A DNA stretch of 64,000 bases from Odontocerum albicorne (GCA_949825065.1 OX463842.1:29992475-30056474); one strand, 5' to 3'. Positions 1 to 11,865 are shown, counted from the first letter of the stretch. Made by a program: numbers and translations. Notes: a model not told the origin generated them from the letters alone.

Positions 1-1086
1 TATACAAGTCTAACAACACAGCAAAGCAAATCCATACAATTCAATAATTTATCCCGGTAAGAACAACTTCTTTACTTCAATTCTGTAAGTAATAAAAATC
101 CATTCAATGCCCATATTGATATCCCAATCTATGCAGTCTTGTTATGCAAGAGTTATATATTATTTGCAAGCACTTCACTATGGAACAACACATTTTGCCG
201 AGTGAACCTACAAGGAACGCATACCATGACAAGCTAAGTTAGGTTCGGACTATTGAAATACGAGATGACAGTCCTAAACAATTATTATAGAAATATTTTT
301 TTCAGTATTACTAAAATCGTAAGTTAGTAAAATGATGTCTCAAGGCGCATGAAGACCTACGGTAGGTCCTATTTCCAAGTGGTTGTACAAAAAGGGCCCA
401 TTGTCTCTAGTTGTTTACGGCATGCCCGTTGCCCACTCCACTCTGTTGTATGAATTAGCATTGACCGTAATATTCGCAAACAAAGAGCGAGCTATCGGCC
501 GCAAACTGCGTTCAATTTTATTACTGCCATTGCGGCATGATTTAAGCATACTGATTAGAAATCGATAGTCACGCTTGTATATTTCTTTAAATACAAAGTA
601 CTACCAACACATGAATTCATGCTGCCTACGAAATCATTTTAGAAAAAAAATCGAAATTCTACTGTAAATAATATCTCTAAAATAGAATACTCTATTCTTT
701 ACAAATTGAACGTAGTTAAGAATCGAAGAAATAAATAATAAAGTTTTTTTCCTGTAGATAATAACGTTCCTTAATTTTGCTATTTAACCAATGAAAATAT
801 TAAATAATATTTTTTTTAAATTCTGGAAAAAGGTGGCAACAAAGACTGTTGGAGAGGAAAGGCAATAAATCGTCAGAAGTGCAGTGGTATCATCGAGGAA
901 GCTTGAGTTCTAAAAAAAATCATATGTACTCGTATATCGGAAATAGTACTTTAATATGGTCTTCGTAGTCCCATCAATACCAAGCAACGTGACCCACAAA
1001 TTTATTGCCAAATTTATGATATGTGATTTTCTTGGGAAAAATAGTTCGGTGGTTTCCCATTACCATTGTAGAAATGTTTCGGTATA
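1..1086. other. AT-rich DNA with one GC-richer block, nothing recognised
   Basis: No recognisable gene or element. Bases 320-570 are richer in GC than their flanks and contain a 61-codon open frame (383-568, plus strand). Its product is mildly hydrophobic at the start and basic at the end and resembles no family I know. The block could be an old repeat fragment. A short perfect palindrome (GACCTAC/GTAGGTC, 354-368) lies at its left edge. Confidence 0.5.
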
Positions 1087-2757
1087 CAGGTAGTCGTCGA
1101 CTTACGACCTACGCGACTTACGACTGTTCGAATTTACAACCACAATCCGCGATCGGTATTATAAGCATTTTTAAACCCTTCCGAAATGTCTACAACAAGG
1201 AAAATGTGAATTTCTCAACGTGCCAAGAAACAATGAAAGGCTATTGATTTGAAAACAAAAATGATGGTAATTAAGTAGTACGAAGGAGGAAAAAAAGTAT
1301 CTACCGGAGCAAATTTTTAATGGGGATGAAACGGAATTATTCTGTAAACGAATGCCAACACGCGTTTACATCCATATAGAAACCAAAAGCATGTCTGAAT
1401 TAAAAACTTAAAAAAATAGGTTGACTCTGCTGCTTGGCGGAAACATCGCGGGTTTCAAACTCAAGCCTTTAGTAATTTATCAATCAGAAAATCCGCGAGC
1501 ATTCAAAAATGTAAACAAGCACACACTGCCCGTATACTTTCGTTCCAAACAAAAAACATGGATGACGAAGACCCTATTTGAAGACTGATTCGTGAATTGT
1601 TTTATTCCTCAAGTTCATGAATATTGTGTGGAGAATAAAATTCCTTTTAATATTTTGATGCTCTTAGATAATGCACCTGGACATCCACCCAATCTGATCT
1701 TCATCCTAATGTGAAAGATATTTTTTTGCCGCCAAATACAACTCCACTCATTCAGCCCATGGGCCAAGGCTATAATGTTACGTTTAAGGCTAACTATCTC
1801 AGAATAACTTATAGATGCTGACACAGAGCTATCGTTGCGAGAGTTCAGGAAGTAGTACGATTTTCTTAGGTGTACCAAAAATATCGCTCTTGCCTGGGAG
1901 GCTGTGACAAAGAAGTGCATGAATGGTATCTGGGAAAATTGTGATGAGCGTTACGCAAATATTGGAAGAATTCGATAGTGAACAAGAACTTGAAGTTATA
2001 GAAAAAATAGTAAAATTGGCGAAAGATCTGTCTTTAGAGTGTGAGGTAGAGGACATCGAGGAATTACTAGATCATGAGTCTGGAGAACTTACGAATGAAG
2101 AACTTATTGAATTGGATGAAGAAAAAGTAGCGGAAGAAGAAAGAAGAGAATCAGAAAAAGAACAGGAGAAGGAGCCAGAAAGGGACTATCCGAAGGTTTA
2201 CTTATCTTTGAAATAAACTTCTTCCACATTTTAAAGAAATGGACCCAAACATCGAACGATTTGTATGGATTGAACGGATGGCACACGATGTGGTTCGCCC
2301 ATGTCGTGAAATATGCGAGGAGAAGAAGAAACAAACAATCTAGACAAACAAGTGACCAATAATTTTTTTATATGTATAACAACAACTCTATTTTCATGTT
2401 TTATTAATACATATAACATTTAACCAATTTTACTGTAGCATATTTTTTTAATTAATCCTAACAAATGTAAAAATAAAAAACAAAGCAATACGTAAAGATA
2501 TCCGAATATGTATCAGGAATGCTAATGATAAAGAAAACAAAGACAAACTCGAAAAATAATAAAAAAATAAACCTCATAAACGACAGTGGTGATACACTGA
2601 TTATAATAAGAACATAGAAAACAGTCTTATGTTATGATATCATCACGTACTATAATTCATATGTGTACCGAAATTATTGCATAAACCGACTTACGACCAG
2701 ATCAACTTACGACCTGTTTATCGGACCCGATTGTGGTCGTAAGTCGACGACTACCTG
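1087..2757 (+). mobile_element. pogo/Tigger-type DNA transposon, internally deleted, ends intact
   Basis: The ends are perfect 23-bp inverted repeats starting CAGGTAGTCGTCGACTTACG (1087-1109 and 2735-2757), flanked by TA at 1085-1086 and 2758-2759, the target duplication expected of the Tc1/mariner/pogo superfamily. Extra copies of CGACTTACGAC-like sequence lie just inside both ends, in both orientations, possibly subterminal transposase sites. The 1671-bp length is short for Tigger elements (usually above 2 kb), which fits the missing middle of the transposase. With both ends present it may once have been cross-mobilised by a full-length relative. Confidence 0.9.
1236..2343 (+). pseudogene. 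Tigger/pogo (JRK/TIGD-like) transposase remnant
   Basis: Pieces of a pogo-type transposase appear in order across several frames. They are an N-terminal helix-turn-helix start (KAIDLKTKMMVIK, near 1236-1275), the first catalytic region (FNGDETELFCKRMP, near 1317), a linker with GGNIAGFKLKPLVIY (near 1437), the second aspartate region (LLDNAPGHP, near 1664) and the third region FLPPNTTPLIQPM (near 1720-1760). The last part is an acidic C-terminus, readable as a 97-codon frame at 1923-2216 and then MDPNIERFVWIERM to a stop at 2341. The third catalytic aspartate, expected in PMDQG, reads PMGQG. The sequence jumps from the first DNA-binding helix region to the first catalytic region, so most of the paired DNA-binding domain is deleted. 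Several stops and frameshifts make it non-functional. Confidence 0.85.
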
Positions 2758-4010
2758 TATACCAATGTGGATAGGAGTTGAAAGGGTTCGTAAGGGAAAT
2801 ACAGTAGCAGAAGTGATTAGCCTCTGTGGCGTGCCATTAAGTTGACCATGCGGGACCATGCAGTTTCTTGAGGTGTAGCTGTTATCCGTGCCCTGGCAGC
2901 TACTTGGAGCCAAAGGTGAAAAATTCGAGATGTCAGCGGACCAGAGACTGAGTACTTTTTAGACGACCCTGGGCTGACGAGTACTATCGACAAGGAACTG
3001 CCACTTAATATCTCGCTATGTTTTCATACAGTAATAGAGTTTTTTTCACAATAAAATCCAAAAGAAATATTGTTTTAAAGAAATAACAACGTATTTATTT
3101 TTGTTAAGGAATTGAACAATGGACATTTGATGAAGCTCTTATACTTGACAATAACGTCTCGAAGTAGTTAGTGACATATTGATTCCGTATTAAATTGATA
3201 ATATTTAAAGTATTGTCAGTTGTTCAAATAATTTGCTAGCGAACTCCCTCCAGGGTCACGCAATATGATTAATTGTTCTTTTGTAGCCATCAAGCAACCG
3301 ACTATTCCTACGATTCGTCAATAGGGAATCAGCAGAATCACAGGATGGGGAATGCCGTACATGATGAGGAATCAGCAGAATCATTTAAACTCTCTTAGAA
3401 CCCAAATGAATTGTGTTTTTTCCTGAATCGAGTATTTCTGCGACTACATCGTTAAGATTTATCGGATCGATCAACTTTTATAACTTATTGTTGTACTATG
3501 AATTTATTTGATTATCGAATTTATTTATTCGAAGAAAATTTAAATAAATATTTTTTGGCCAGGTACCAAAGAGTATCTTCCAGCCAGTAAATTGTTAAAT
3601 AAAGTCATTTGTTTTTTTTTTTTCATAACATAAATTTTGAATAGTAATATTATTCTAGCCTATAAAACAATCCAATTTATTTGATTCATTTTCTCCACAT
3701 CGTTTATTTCCAGCATCTATCTCCCTTGCGATACGTATCGCATCTTGTTAAAGGAAATATCTAGCAAAGCACCTGCCATTCCTGCAGAGGTCACGGAAAC
3801 TATTTCCGCCTTTACGGGTCCTCGTTTCTTTCACGACTTGCGTCAATCGCATTTTATCTATCCTCATCCTCATCCGCATCAGACACCGGTGTTGTGTACT
3901 CGTACCTGCGTTACAACTCATTATTTTTCCTTATTTTCTTGTTTTTCCCAGAACACCTCTGTGCTTCTCCGGTAGATCATTTTATTTCTTCTTATTATTT
4001 TATTGAATGG
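2758..4010. other. No gene seen; mixed-composition DNA
   Basis: Bases 2830-3000 are richer in GC without a recognisable product. A short direct repeat (AATCAGCAGAATCA) occurs twice near 3329 and 3371. The open frames at 3745-3975 and 3894-4094 are low in coding character and I do not accept them. Confidence 0.4.
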
Positions 4011-4014
4011 AAAA

Positions 4015-4195
4015 AGAATTCGGTGGAAATGCCTGCACGCAGAACAAAATGTGGTGTGTCGATGTATGCCAGAATAAATAATGTAGTTATTTAGGACGAA
4101 TGTGAAAAAGCCGATGTGATAAGTAGGATAAAAAAGTATGGTGATTTGGACATGCTGAACAAATGAGTGACGAAGGACTGTATTCATTTTTTATT
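4015..4195 (+). pseudogene. Non-LTR retrotransposon ORF2 C-terminal fragment (family N1)
   Basis: Translation gives TKCGVSMYARINNVVI followed by KADVISRIKKYGDLDMLNK. This matches the region between the reverse transcriptase and the C-terminus of insect non-LTR elements, where CGV..xxRIRNxxI and xxRIExGMLRWFGHVERM are typical. Here the WFGHVERM part has decayed. The piece is 5'-truncated and broken by stops. A second similar piece follows at 4340, so this may be a tandem or independent insertion. Confidence 0.65.
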
Positions 4196-4339
4196 CACTC
4201 CGTATCATTAATTTTTTTTGGGGAATTTTTAGTTTCATAATCAAATTGAAAATACATTTTTATTATTGTAACACAAGTTTTTTTTAATATATGTTAAATT
4301 TTGACCCATTTTCTGATTTTAAACCCATTTGATATGAAA

Positions 4340-4615
4340 CGTGAACGTGGATAATGAATGAAAGAATCCTAATAAATGCGGTGAAAATTTATGCACTCAG
4401 AAGAATTTGTGACATGTCGATGTATGATAGAATAAGAAATGTGATTAATATGGTTTAATGAGAGATAAAAAAAAATATGAATTAGACACGTGGAACGATG
4501 TGTAACGAAAGACTGACTAAACAAATTTACAATGCGAGCATGAGTGAGAGTCGTGGTATCCGTCCACCGAGAAGAGTATTATTGGACCGAAGGAATTAAA
4601 TTTTGATTCTTAATA
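4340..4615 (+). pseudogene. Non-LTR retrotransposon C-terminal fragment (family N1)
   Basis: Translation shows LRRICDMSMYDRIRNV, then ERLTKQIYNASMSESRG and PPRRVLLDRRN. The order matches family N1: CGV..RIRN, then RLTKQIYxAxVSG, then GRPRxxWxDQ. The copy is longer than its neighbour at 4015 but has stops and lacks the RT domain, as expected for a 5'-truncated insertion. Confidence 0.7.
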
Positions 4616-4883
4616 ATATTTTTTTTTGCTACTGAAATGTTATATAAACTTTAAAAACCCTGACTGACACATTATATTTAAATCAAATTTGCTTATATTA
4701 TGGGTTTTGGAGAAACAAATTAATAATATTTAATTATTCATTTTCTTACATAGAATACAAAAAATGTTTTTCCCTCCCACACACGAACTAAATATTAAAT
4801 AAGGGGTTTTGTAAAAAAATATTTAATCCCACGTGACAACTTTCAAAGATATTCAGAAATAATAAATACTTTGTAATTTATTT

Positions 4884-5030
4884 TTATCAAACACTGTTTA
4901 TTCTACTTTTTTATGACGGTATAACCCTACCGGTTTCAAGGCTTTCACCTCATCTTCAGGGGAGCGCAAACAAGACTCCACAATGTTAATGCCTTAACTA
5001 TAAACAACATAATAAATACTATATTCTTCG
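4884..5030 (-). repeat. Penelope-like terminal module, single arm
   Basis: On the minus strand the segment reads CTGAAGATGAGGTGAAAGCC, then TTGAAACCGGTAGGGTTATA, then a CCGT turn and an AATAAACAGTGTTTGATAAA stretch. The same module occurs at 30181-30378 as a large palindrome, and a piece lies at 23405. CTGAWGA...GAAACCGGT modules near AT-rich ends resemble the terminal repeats of Penelope-like elements. No Penelope reverse transcriptase is visible in the window, so the assignment rests on resemblance and on the partly inverted arrangement of the 30-kb copy. Confidence 0.5.
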
Positions 5031-6160
5031 AGAGCTACATTATTTAAGCTGTGAACTCGTACATTTCTCCATCAGGTTCCACTTTTTCAGTTTTCAATTA
5101 ACTAAATTTGTCAGTATCATGTATCATTTCCGTTACGTACCCTATCAGATTTAAATTAACAAAACTTGCCAATATTATCAAAATTTGACAAGAGCTTAAA
5201 TGGTCAACTGTGGGTTAAATCGTGAATAGGTATAGGTATGGGGATGGTAGATACGAACTGATATTTTATTATATATCTTAAAGGTTGATTCGACGTCCTC
5301 TTTTTAAAAGGTGTTTATTTTGTACGACTATATGTTACTTAAACTTATTTTCTCGGGGAGTGTAATTTTTTATGTATATATTATTCTTATATGGAGGGAT
5401 GAAGTGTGTGTATAAGCAATAAAAGAACGTTTTTAAAGGGGTTAAATTTATTTAATTATTGAAATAAGAAAATAAAAAAAACGTGTAAAAACAATTTTAA
5501 CTATTTTTCGTATGCAATTTATATATGTACAAATTATATATGTTTAAGGGATAAAATCCATAATAATAGTTAATATATATACAAAAGCATTATTGTTTAA
5601 ATACTTTTATAAAGTGTGTCACTTTATATAATTAAATTATTTTCTTTTAAAATGTAAAACATAATAAATAATATATAACTGTCTTTTTTTCTGCAGTTAT
5701 TTTAAAAACAAGACATCCAAGCAAAGGGGGTGGTAGCAAGGGATCAAAACCTTGTCATTTTAGTGCATTTGAAAAAGTGTTATCTTTTCTCTAAAAATGG
5801 AATTTCTTTACTTCTATGAAAGACTCAAACACACTCTACAGTAAACTTGTGATGATATTGTTTTTATTTCCCGTGGTCGCAAGAAAAACAAGCTGATAAG
5901 CTGAATTTTAAACATTTTTTAGAGAATAAGAAAGCAAGTGGACCTTTTGATAAAATAATTAATCTTCATAGCTATTAATTTAAATTTGTGAAAACAACGA
6001 AACAATTGAATAAATTAATCTTGTTAAATCATTTTACTCTTGTCTTCACTGTTGAGATGAGCAATAAACATGCAAGAATCAAGAGCTCTGATGGTGTCTT
6101 TGTCAATCATTAAGTGATTTCAAAAGAAAAAAGGTCATACCAATCGATTCTTTAAATTTT
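5031..6160. other. AT-rich DNA, nothing recognised
   Basis: Long runs of A and T with many short stop-bounded frames. I see no repeat unit, coding match or structural RNA. Confidence 0.5.
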
Positions 6161-6164
6161 TGCT

Positions 6165-6905
6165 ACTATTCTTGTTGTTTTATTCCTTTATTCTTGCTAA
6201 TGCTGTTTGATGACACCATGTTTCTATTCCATAATTATTGCTCAAATTATTTGGCGTTTATCCGCTTATTTTCATTACTAAGCTATTGCTTATGCTGTTC
6301 GATGATAACCTTTTTATTCCATAATTCTTGATGAAGCTTTTTATACTTGTTTATATTTTTTTATTCTTGTAGGTGTTATTCGGTGATAATCTTCATATTT
6401 TTTATTCCTTAATTCTTGTTGTTTGATCTTGTTTTAATTTCTTAATTAATCCTGATGCCATTTGGTAACACTCATCTTGTTTTTATTCTTTGGTTCTTGG
6501 TTCTTGCTGATGATATTTGCCAATAATCTTATTGATTTTATACCGTAAAACGTACTGATGCTATTTGATGACACTTTTCATGTTTTTATTGTTTGATTAA
6601 TGCTGATTACATTTGCCGATAATCTCCTCGTTTTCATTTCTTAATTTAATCTTTGATTCATGCTGATTACATTTGCCGATAATTTCCTCGTTTTAATTTC
6701 TAATTTAATCTTTGATTCATGATGCTTATATTTGCCGATAATCTTCTCGTTTTCATTGCTTAATTTATTCTTTGATTCATGCTGATTATATTTGCCGATA
6801 ATCTCCTCGCTTTCATTTCTTAATTTTTGCTAATGATATTTGGTGATAATCATACTGTTTTTATTCCTTAATATTTACTTATGATATTTGATAACAACCA
6901 CCTCG
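6165..6905 (+). repeat. Degenerate 60-bp tandem array
   Basis: About twelve decayed units of roughly 60 bp, each with TGCTGATNNNATTTGCCGAT, a CTCCTCGTTTTCATTTCTTA-like part and a TTGATTC link. The central units (6601, 6661, 6721) are most alike and exactly 60 bp apart. Outer units have drifted in length and sequence, as in an old satellite-like array homogenised at its centre. No open frame is kept. Confidence 0.85.
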
Positions 6906-7654
6906 TCTCTATTTTGCAACATTTTCCAACTTTAAAATTCATCATATTAAAACTCATATCAGTGTGTGTTCAAAAAATACAAAACCTTTTGTAAAATGAT
7001 ATTCCAAAAAACAAAAATAAAATATAGCGGAATTAATTTATTCATTTCTATTGAATCATTATTTTTTGCGTCATCAAAACATCTCGCAACGTTTTTATTT
7101 CAACATCATCACCACAACAACCCTAGATTATTGTATCAATCAAATTTTACCCCGATTCTTCCTTGTTTAAAAAATATTCACTTCAATTAGGTTTTTTCTC
7201 CCCCAGCAATGTCAATTTTAAATTACATTATATTAAATTGAATTAAACAAATTACTTTTTGTATCATTTTGTTAAATAATTATTTTGTTTTTAATGTAAA
7301 AATATAAAATGAAGTACAAACGAGTATACTCGTATATCGTAATAACTTTTTGTTTTTACATTTAAATGAGAAAATGACTTATTTTCTTTTAGTCATTATG
7401 TGTAAAAACCCTATTTCCTTTAGCGAGACCTGTTATTTGAAATTTAGATAAACTTAAACATATTACGACAACGTGAAAATTACTTTTCGGAATTGCAAAA
7501 TCGTGTTTCTTATTCTTGTAACGTAATCGAATTGTCAACATTAAAACAAAAACAAAATCAAATCACCGCAATCCTTATTGGAATAGGTAGAGAGAAAAGT
7601 TTTCCATTGTATTATATTATATAGTATTTTTTCCTATTTATACGTTGCTATTCA
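6906..7654. other. AT-rich DNA, nothing recognised
   Basis: No repeat or coding match. The 74-codon frame at 6966-7190 is low-complexity and not accepted. Confidence 0.45.
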
Positions 7655-7864
7655 TATTGTATTATATTACACTTTCGTTCTGTACAGTACAACGTGGCGA
7701 GATTATAGTCAAGTGGCAATCTCTTCAAACCAACCAAAATTATGTTTAAGAGTCCTGAAGTACAAACCAGATTGTAACCCTTATTGAAATAAATGGGTTT
7801 CAACTGGAATCGAACCCGTAACCCCCAGACTGGAAGACAAGCGTCTTACCAACTAGGCGACGGT
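7655..7864 (-). repeat. SINE family A, full-length copy
   Basis: Read on the minus strand, a tRNA-like head comes first: A box in CCTAGTTGGTAAGACGC and B box GGTTCGATTCC. It is followed by a T-rich link, a conserved body (CTGGTTTGTACTTCAGGAC, then TTGGTTGGTTTGAAGAG) and a tail running through ACGAAAGTGTAATATAATAC. This order defines SINE A, about 210 bp, which recurs about twenty times in the window. Being tRNA-headed it would be transcribed by RNA polymerase III and moved by a LINE not identified here. Confidence 0.85.
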
Positions 7865-8084
7865 TATTGTCTATATCATGTTTGCCCTTTTAGAACTTGA
7901 TTAATTACATCGTGCAACGTTTTCTGGTTTATTTGATTAAAAAACATACATATGCTGTTTGATTTCTTGGTATATATTAATTATATAGTCAATGGTGAGT
8001 GTTTCTTTTCATTTCCGGATTCATCGAGAAAAAACCAATTGTTTTTTATATGAGATATTTGATTTGGCTAGAAACTTTCACGGC

Positions 8085-8263
8085 TACGAAACTAGAAGCA
8101 GAGAAACACTTTTACTGATCCCAAACCATAACCTAACACTATTCAAGGGATCCTTCTCATACTCAGCCAGCAAATGATGGAATGAGTTGCCCCAGGCCTT
8201 GAAGGAGCGAGTGAATAGTTGTACCTTCAGAGATGCTCTAAAGTGTTATCTTCTGGGTGGTTA
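8085..8263 (+). pseudogene. Non-LTR retrotransposon ORF2 C-terminus (family N3)
   Basis: Translation gives FKGSFSYSASK, a TGA stop, then WNELPQALKERVNSC, TFRDALKCYLLGG and a stop at 8261-8263. The F..S(F/Y)...A.xxWN.LP...R......F...LK..L pattern is the usual C-terminus of CR1/Jockey-like non-LTR ORF2 proteins. The RT and endonuclease domains are absent, so the copy is strongly 5'-truncated. One in-frame TGA breaks the remaining frame. It runs straight into the 3'UTR described next. Confidence 0.75.
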
Positions 8264-9080
8264 ATAGGTTTTTTAGTGGTTAATAGGTATCTTATTTGCT
8301 TTTTTATCTTTCTTTTATCTCTTTCAATGTAACTATTTCAATGTATTGTATTGTGTTTTTTTTTTATGTGTGAACATCATATCCCATTTTACTTTTATAA
8401 AATTTTGGACTCTTTTGAGGATTTTCTTTTTTTCGTTCTTGCTGACAGTTAACCTGAGGTGGTATATGTGGGTTTACTTTTTTATTTTGTTTTCTGCCAT
8501 ACATTTTGTTTTTTTTATATCTAGATATATGTGGGCTGAAAGCCCCCCGATGTCCTTGCGGTCGGGCTCGCCCTACATTAATGGGTGTATCTCGGCCGGG
8601 GGAATGTTTGTGGGATGAGCCCGGACCTTTTAATGTCTTCTCTCTTAAATTTATTTCCTTCAGTTTATTTTGAGATGTATGTGCGATACTCGGAAGGAAT
8701 TTACTATATGATATATCATATATGTAGATATTGTGTTGCTGTCAAGGAACCTTTATTTGGTTGTTTGAATTGATCTGAGGCGGTATTTGTGGATTTGTTT
8801 ATTTTTCTGCCATCTATTTATTTTCTGTGTTTTTTTTTCTCTTCTTCTTATTCTACATATGCAAGGGTGTGGGCTGAAAAACGTCTGGTGTCTCCGTGGC
8901 TGAGCTCGCCCTATATTGGTAGGGTGTATCTTGGCCAGGGGATGTTATTAGGTGAGCCCAGACCTTTTGATAGCTTCTGTCTTTAATGTATTCTCTGCAA
9001 TTTATGTGTTCTTGAAGTATATTTAAATGTATTATGTACATACTATGTCGCTATCAATAAACCTATATTTATTTATTATT
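8264..9080 (+). mobile_element. Family N3 non-LTR 3'UTR with a duplicated stem-loop module
   Basis: The 3'UTR holds two copies of a roughly 200-bp module (about 8443-8655 and 8771-8990). Each has a T-rich stretch, GTGTGGGCTGAAA-like sequence, a GGGCTCGCCCTA arm, a GGCCNGGGG loop and a TGAGCCC arm followed by GACCTTTT. In module 1 the arms 8564-8576 and 8610-8622 pair at 12 of 13 positions, counting G-U. The unit ends at CAATAAACCTATATTTATTT (9056 onwards), a polyadenylation-like signal with an AT-rich tail. A second, minus-strand copy at 36000-36378 has the same architecture. I infer that the module is a recognition or stability element of the retrotransposon RNA. The open frames crossing it are chance. 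Confidence 0.75.
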
Positions 9081-9928
9081 TATATCACATTTATTTATTT
9101 TTGCTAATATTAGTAATTCAAATTATTTTATGTAAGTATATATTTAATTTTTAAAGAAACATTGTTACATTATCTGAAATATATGTATAAACCTATATAT
9201 TATCTGATGTTTGCTTGCTTGAATAACAAAACAAGGGCTTCCTAATTGTTTCTCTCACTAGGCACACTTCATTAAGCGATCATTATGTTTACAAAGCCAA
9301 AAGCAAGCTCAGAACCAATTGAAATACAGCATTGAATAAAAGCTCCAAACGCTACAAACTGTTACACAGCGAAAAACCACACCGAGATATCTTCCCGATT
9401 CAATCTAACTTGGTTGGGTACGTACCCAAACATTTCTGCTCTAGTGAGCTGTGTCAATTATAGCGAGTATGTGGTTAACTCCCAGACCGAGCGATGAAGA
9501 GATAACGCCACTGAATCTGTACCCGTTTAATCATATCGCATTCTTATTAAATTTATACTCATGAATGCGACAATAGGTCCCGAATATCAGTGACTTGAAT
9601 AGAGACGAATTGGGGTTGTAAGATCCATCGAATAATTCATTCATCATTTTCTGTTACGTTCTGAAGAGGGCTTTATTTATTGACACTTAATGTTGTTAGT
9701 CAATTGAACTGTTATAGAATCTATAGTAACAAATATGACGATGAATTGTACAGATTAAACAAATGTATAATTTGGTAATAAAATATAATCCAATAAACAC
9801 CATATCTACATGAAAGAACATCTTGTATAGGAATAATTATTATTTTGAATGTATTTAAAGTAGTTCCTTGACAAGACCCTGAAATTAAGTTATTTCAATA
9901 GCCATAATTTAGCAAGACTTCGTGTCTT
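9081..9928. other. No gene seen
   Basis: Bases 9240-9660 have a more even base composition than their surroundings but give no coding match on either strand. The rest is AT-rich. Confidence 0.4.
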
Positions 9929-10123
9929 ATTGTATTGTACTTTTGTTACATATGGTACATACAACCTGACAGGTATATTGTCATGTGGCAATCACTTCAA
10001 ACAAATCAGAAAACGTTCAAGAGGTCTGAAGTAACAACCAAACTTTATTTTTTTTTAAATCCGGGTTCCAACGTTCATCGAACGACAGGTATAAGAAGAC
10101 AGACGTCTTAACTAGACCACGGA
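9929..10123 (-). repeat. SINE family A copy, diverged head
   Basis: Tail (TATTGTATTGTAC), body (ATTGTCATGTGGCAATC) and head remnant (GTCTTAACTAGACCACGG) follow the SINE A order on the minus strand. The B-box region is damaged (TCATCGAACGAC). Confidence 0.75.
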
Positions 10124-10989
10124 ATTGTAGCAAATGAACGATGAATAACTTAAATCGTTTTAACTTTTATATAAAACTTTTTGAGTAAAAATTTACTATC
10201 GCTCTTGATTAATTTGCTCTCTAAAAAGCGTTTTATAATAATGTTTGTTTGAATATAATAAGTAAAACCACTGTAACGTCATAAAAACCGTTATCTCGTT
10301 CAACTGTTGACGAAAATATATTTTACTATTTATCATGCAGACGAAAATATTACTTACCATTTTTCAATCAGAGTAATCGAGTTCAAATAACTATAAAACA
10401 TATTTCAGTTCGCATTAGTTTTCCATTCATAAAAACATTAAAGGTTCGGTACTTAATTCATGGTGAAATAAAACTCTCTGTACAAGAAAATACTTCCTGA
10501 TAAGGCCGTTAACGCCGAAAAAAGAAAAAAAGTATTTATTTATTTTTGATGAGCATTATTTAAATTTACATAAAATCTTAAAAACGCTCGTCGATCAAAT
10601 CGCTCAAACTGAGATCAAGTGGTTGGTGTTTTGCACACGAATATGGTGTATGAATAGCCTTTATTCATTAACAAAATATACGAGCTCATATTGCAGGCCA
10701 GTTAACCCAGAAATCCCATCGAGTGCTTATGATTAACGATAGTGATTTGATATAATTTGTCACATATTTGAACTTAGCGCTAACATAGCGATACGAAAAA
10801 ACAAACACAGGCAGGACTCGTCATTTTTGACAGTTGACGTAATTGCACCTACGGTTTTATGATCGTGATTAATTTTTGTGCTTAGCTAAAAAAATCGAGA
10901 TTTTTTATAAAAATTCAGTTATAAAAAGTAACGTATGTATTATATTTAGAGATATATACAGAAAATTATTCGACTATGGCTATAACATA
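10124..10989. other. AT-rich DNA, nothing recognised
   Basis: CTGATAAGGCCGTTAACGCC near 10497 superficially resembles retroelement terminal hairpins but stands alone. No other signal seen. Confidence 0.4.
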
Positions 10990-11165
10990 TACACAAACAT
11001 ACCATTTTACCGTTTCCCAGGCAGAGTAAGCAGAAAAGATAGAGTGCCAGACACACATCATTCGTCTCCTCCATATTTCATACACCTTCTCATACAACTC
11101 TGAAGATTTCTCTCAATTTTTAAATTTCTATATTTCTAAATATCTCCTTATTCTTCCTCTACCCC
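10990..11165 (-). pseudogene. Non-LTR C-terminal fragment (family N1)
   Basis: On the minus strand, across frames, the translation shows an arginine-rich GRGR-like start, a CMRRCM-like segment and then CVWHSIFSAYSAWE. Family N1 proteins end in xCMxRCMxVEEA...W(R/H)S(I/V)VSAYP, so the order fits. Heavily decayed. Confidence 0.5.
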
Positions 11166-11865
11166 GCCTTCTACTCACATTTGTTCAAATTATATATAGT
11201 CTTTCTTTATTTATTTATGCATCAGGTCTAAAAAATCTCAGTGTTTTTTCTTAATGCATTTCGCAAAATCAGTACATACGTATCAATGGATTCTATCAAA
11301 TTGAAAGTATAAAAATGTAGATTAAATTACAAACAATTATTAAGTTTAAATGTTCTAATCTACCTCTGGTTTTCTTTAGAGAAAACTGTCCTTACAAAAT
11401 ATAAATGTCATACTGGGCTGCTTAAACCGTTGTTAAGAAAACTTTCCCTTAAATAAATGGAGAATTCCCCAAAAATCGGCGAATACTTAACAATTAACGA
11501 GTCGAACTTGTTTATAAAATACAAACTTTTTTCTTTAAGGAATTGAAAGCGAAAATGGTTCTCTTACACATTTTATAGATTATAATTATTGTACTTATTA
11601 ATAATATCAATTGTTACATTTCGATCGAATAAAATATAATCCTCAACTCTTCAAAAGGCGCAAAGCTAATTGAAGAAAGCAATTTTAAGTATTTAATAGA
11701 TATGTTATGATTATTTTTTTCAATCAGTAGTTTTTAGCTGATTTTTAACATTGTAATACAATATCATACAATACTCGTAAGTTATCTTCATGAACTGATT
11801 TCAATTAACATGACAATAGGCAGAAATAACAGATCTCCGCTTCATTCTATTCTGACACACATTTT
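11166..11865. other. AT-rich DNA, nothing recognised
   Basis: No coding match, repeat or structured element seen. Confidence 0.4.

Noticed and set aside
7780..7864. tRNA gene-like sequences, here and in other SINE heads
   Set aside because: Box A and B are present, but acceptor and anticodon stems do not fold well and each is followed by a SINE body.
10490..10530. Retroelement-like hairpin CTGATAAGGCCGTTAACGCC
   Set aside because: Single occurrence, no second copy or supporting structure.
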